Positions 41,367-42,683 of a stretch of DNA of 42,683 bases are shown in pieces. The position numbers and the translations under genes are program-made. The first letter of the stretch is position 1. Each line of letters starts with the position of its first letter. This DNA is from Elainella saxicola E1. GTDB lineage: Bacteria > Cyanobacteriota > Cyanobacteriia > Elainellales > Elainellaceae. The stretch covers positions 49,516 to 92,198 of the forward strand of contig LUGL01000098.1 in assembly GCA_002796835.1 (NCBI GenBank). Direction: 5' to 3'. The notes beneath the pieces are model-generated. The model was not told the origin of the DNA. It worked only from the letters and a program-made list of their open reading frames with translations, and searched no databases.

Positions 41367-41795
41367 ATGAACGATCCGACTCCTCCCAAATCTGTAAATC
41401 TTCAAGCCGAGTTGGCCAAAGAGCGCAACCGTGCGGCAGCCGAACGGACTTTGATGGCATGGATTCGGACTAGCTTGGCCTTGATTAGCTTTGGCTTTGG
41501 AATTGACAGTATTGTCAGCGCTATTCGCAGTCTAAAGGTGGCTGAAACCCTCAATCCCATTCGCTTCTCTCAAATTTTGGGTTTGGCATTCGTGGGCCTG
41601 GGAACCTATGCCATGATTGTGGCTGCGATCGAACATCGGCAAGAACTCAAGCATATTCAGCGGCAGGTAAATTATTGCTATACGCCGCGCCGTTCCCTGG
41701 CCCTGACGGTTGCTATTGCGCTTGTCGGAATTGGGATTTACGCTTTTGTCAGTATCTTAATCAAGGCGTTTGAGCAGGTATTTGCCGGGTCGTAA
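41367..41795 (+). CDS. DUF202/YidH-family membrane protein, copy 1
   Basis: The 142-residue protein has the DUF202 signature near the N-terminus, LAKERNRAAAERTLMAWIRT, followed by three membrane helices (about 38-58, 75-95 and 115-135). DUF202 proteins are small inner-membrane proteins of unknown function. Its stop codon lies six bases before the ATG of a second, paralogous DUF202 gene, so the two are an operon and possibly form a hetero-oligomer. Confidence 0.9.
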   Translation: MNDPTPPKSVNLQAELAKERNRAAAERTLMAWIRTSLALISFGFGIDSIVSAIRSLKVAETLNPIRFSQILGLAFVGLGTYAMIVAAIEHRQELKHIQRQVNYCYTPRRSLALTVAIALVGIGIYAFVSILIKAFEQVFAGS

Positions 41796-41801
41796 TTGAG
41801 T

Positions 41802-42218
41802 ATGAATCCCATCCCCGATCGCCCCACTGCCATAGTGAATGAATTGGCCAAAGCTCGGAACCAGGCAGCGGCTGAACGGACTTTAACGAGCTGGATTCAA
41901 AATTGTTTAGGCCTGATTGGATTTGGAGCAGCGTTCGATCGGATTTTTTCAGCAATTCGTCAAGTGTTTCCCAAAAGTCCCCTGTTGCTAAGCGACATCC
42001 TTACCAAGACGATTGGCTTGAGTACAGTTGCGATCGGCATCTTGTTGCTCGTTCTGGCGATCCAAACCTACCGGGCCCAGATGCAATGGTTGGAACAAGC
42101 GGATTATTTGCACCAACGAATGCCAAATCAGGGTTCAGCGATCGCCGTAGGTGCCATTCTGCTGTTGAGTGTGGTGGCCCTATTTGCTATTTTCGTTCTG
42201 AGATCAGGTGGATCCTGA
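41802..42218 (+). CDS. DUF202/YidH-family membrane protein, copy 2
   Basis: From the ATG at 41802 the protein has 138 residues (a TTG at 41796 is also in frame). It repeats the DUF202 signature as LAKARNQAAAERTLTSWIQN and has three membrane helices (about 30-50, 65-85 and 110-132). It is clearly a paralogue of the preceding gene, but more diverged in the second half. The Arg of the usual WIRT motif is Gln here. The function is unknown. Confidence 0.88.
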   Translation: MNPIPDRPTAIVNELAKARNQAAAERTLTSWIQNCLGLIGFGAAFDRIFSAIRQVFPKSPLLLSDILTKTIGLSTVAIGILLLVLAIQTYRAQMQWLEQADYLHQRMPNQGSAIAVGAILLLSVVALFAIFVLRSGGS

Positions 42219-42414
42219 GGGATGGAAGTGGAATCAAACAGAATCAGTCGATCGCAAATTCAAGCCTAGGCTGGGTTGCTTAGCCGCCCGCAGATGAATC
42301 CTATCCATTACGCAAAAGTGCGTAGAAGTGTTACAGGACGTGGCTTTTGCTGGATGAGTGTGAGATTATCATCCTATGACTGTATCTACCTAGCCAACAG
42401 GATTGAGGTGAACC
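42219..42414. other. Spacer containing a possible IS left end
   Basis: TACGCAAAAGTGCGTA (42309-42324) is an inverted repeat with a 6-bp stem. It lies about 90 bases before the transposase start codon and could be part of the left terminal repeat of the IS4-type element; the right end is outside the window. No gene is seen. Confidence 0.4.
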
Positions 42415-42683
42415 ATGCAAGCTTGGTTAAGCTAGGAGATTCGCAACGCTGCATTCAAAGATTTTCGACATGGCCAACGATTCCGATCGGTTTTGGACAT
42501 ATTGAGTTGTCACCCTGATAAAACAGTGCCTCAGGCCAGTCAGGACCGAACCGAAGCTCAAAGCATCTATCGGTTTTGGGCAAATCCACAGGTCAGTGCC
42601 AAACGAATTATGGCAAGTCAAAGGGGCGCTGTCTTGGGACGGGTGAATCGTTCAGATGTCGTATTAGCAGTGCAAGATACAAC
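42415..42683 (+). pseudogene. IS4-family (Tn5-like) transposase, interrupted, partial
   Basis: A ribosome binding site (GAGG) and ATG at 42415 start MQAWLS, then an in-frame TAG (42433-42435) interrupts. The same frame continues EIRNAAFKDFRHGQRFRS, CHPDKTVPQASQDRTEAQSI, YRFWANPQVSA and VVLAVQDTT, which is the N-terminal DNA-binding and first catalytic (QDTT) region of IS4/Tn5-type transposases. The frame is otherwise open to the window end. A CAG to TAG change at codon 7 would explain the stop, since Gln is usual there. The element may be recently inactivated, or may be complemented by intact copies elsewhere. Confidence 0.8.

Noticed and set aside
42276-42518. 80-residue plus-strand frame over the transposase start
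   Set aside because: The overlapping frame from 42415 matches IS4-type transposases; this one does not resemble any protein.

Overview
The window looks like a piece of a filamentous-type cyanobacterial chromosome. HIP1-like GCGATCGC and CGATCG sites are very frequent. There is a short palindrome that encodes the AGKMPAL string known from many cyanobacteria, a GAF domain with cyanobacteriochrome cysteine motifs, and several large PAS/GAF hybrid histidine kinases. There are no phage, plasmid or rRNA genes. Mobile DNA is limited to a decayed IS256-type fragment and an interrupted IS4-type transposase at the right edge.

Layout. 1-5.4 kb: a basic DNA-binding-like protein, an aldo/keto reductase, a DoxX-type membrane protein, two small exported proteins (one built from a duplicated Cys/YPAG module) and a membrane-anchored trypsin-like protease. 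5.4-10.3 kb: two tandem paralogous FIST plus histidine-kinase gene pairs on the minus strand. 10.7-18.5 kb: a peptide export locus. It contains a double cNMP-fold protein, a compact HlyD-like protein, a C39-peptidase ABC transporter, a second ABC transporter without C39, and between the two transporters, on the opposite strand, a 96-aa precursor carrying four double-glycine leader motifs in 21-residue tandem repeats. 18.5-20.4 kb: a Rieske oxygenase divergent from a TetR regulator whose C-terminus is a transposase-type zinc ribbon. 21-28 kb: two multi-PAS hybrid kinases. 28.2-30.4 kb: an IS256 remnant and a four-gene minus-strand cluster of small glycine-rich or membrane proteins. 31.2 kb: a GlsB/YeaQ-type membrane protein. 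32-35.6 kb: a receiver-GAF-PAS kinase in which the segment carrying the DXCF motif has been tandemly duplicated. 35.8-37.5 kb: a secreted RTX metalloprotease. 37.6 kb: tRNA-Lys(CTT). 37.8-40.4 kb: glycogen phosphorylase. 40.6-42.2 kb: a DM13 protein and two DUF202 proteins. 42.3 kb to the end: the IS4-type transposase.

How the genes work together. The strongest candidate for a new system is the 10.7-18.5 kb export locus. A repeated GG-leader precursor beside a C39 transporter predicts that one polypeptide is cut into several near-identical short peptides. The paired transporters resemble those of NHLM-type peptide loci, but no NHLP or Nif11 leader and no recognised RiPP-modifying enzyme is visible. 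Other good leads are the FIST/kinase pairs, the duplicated DXCF segment, the TetR-zinc-ribbon fusion and the small glycine-zipper membrane cluster. Short direct tandem duplications (10-24 bp) recur in many of the intergenic regions.

All calls come from reading the sequence and the translations. No database search was run.
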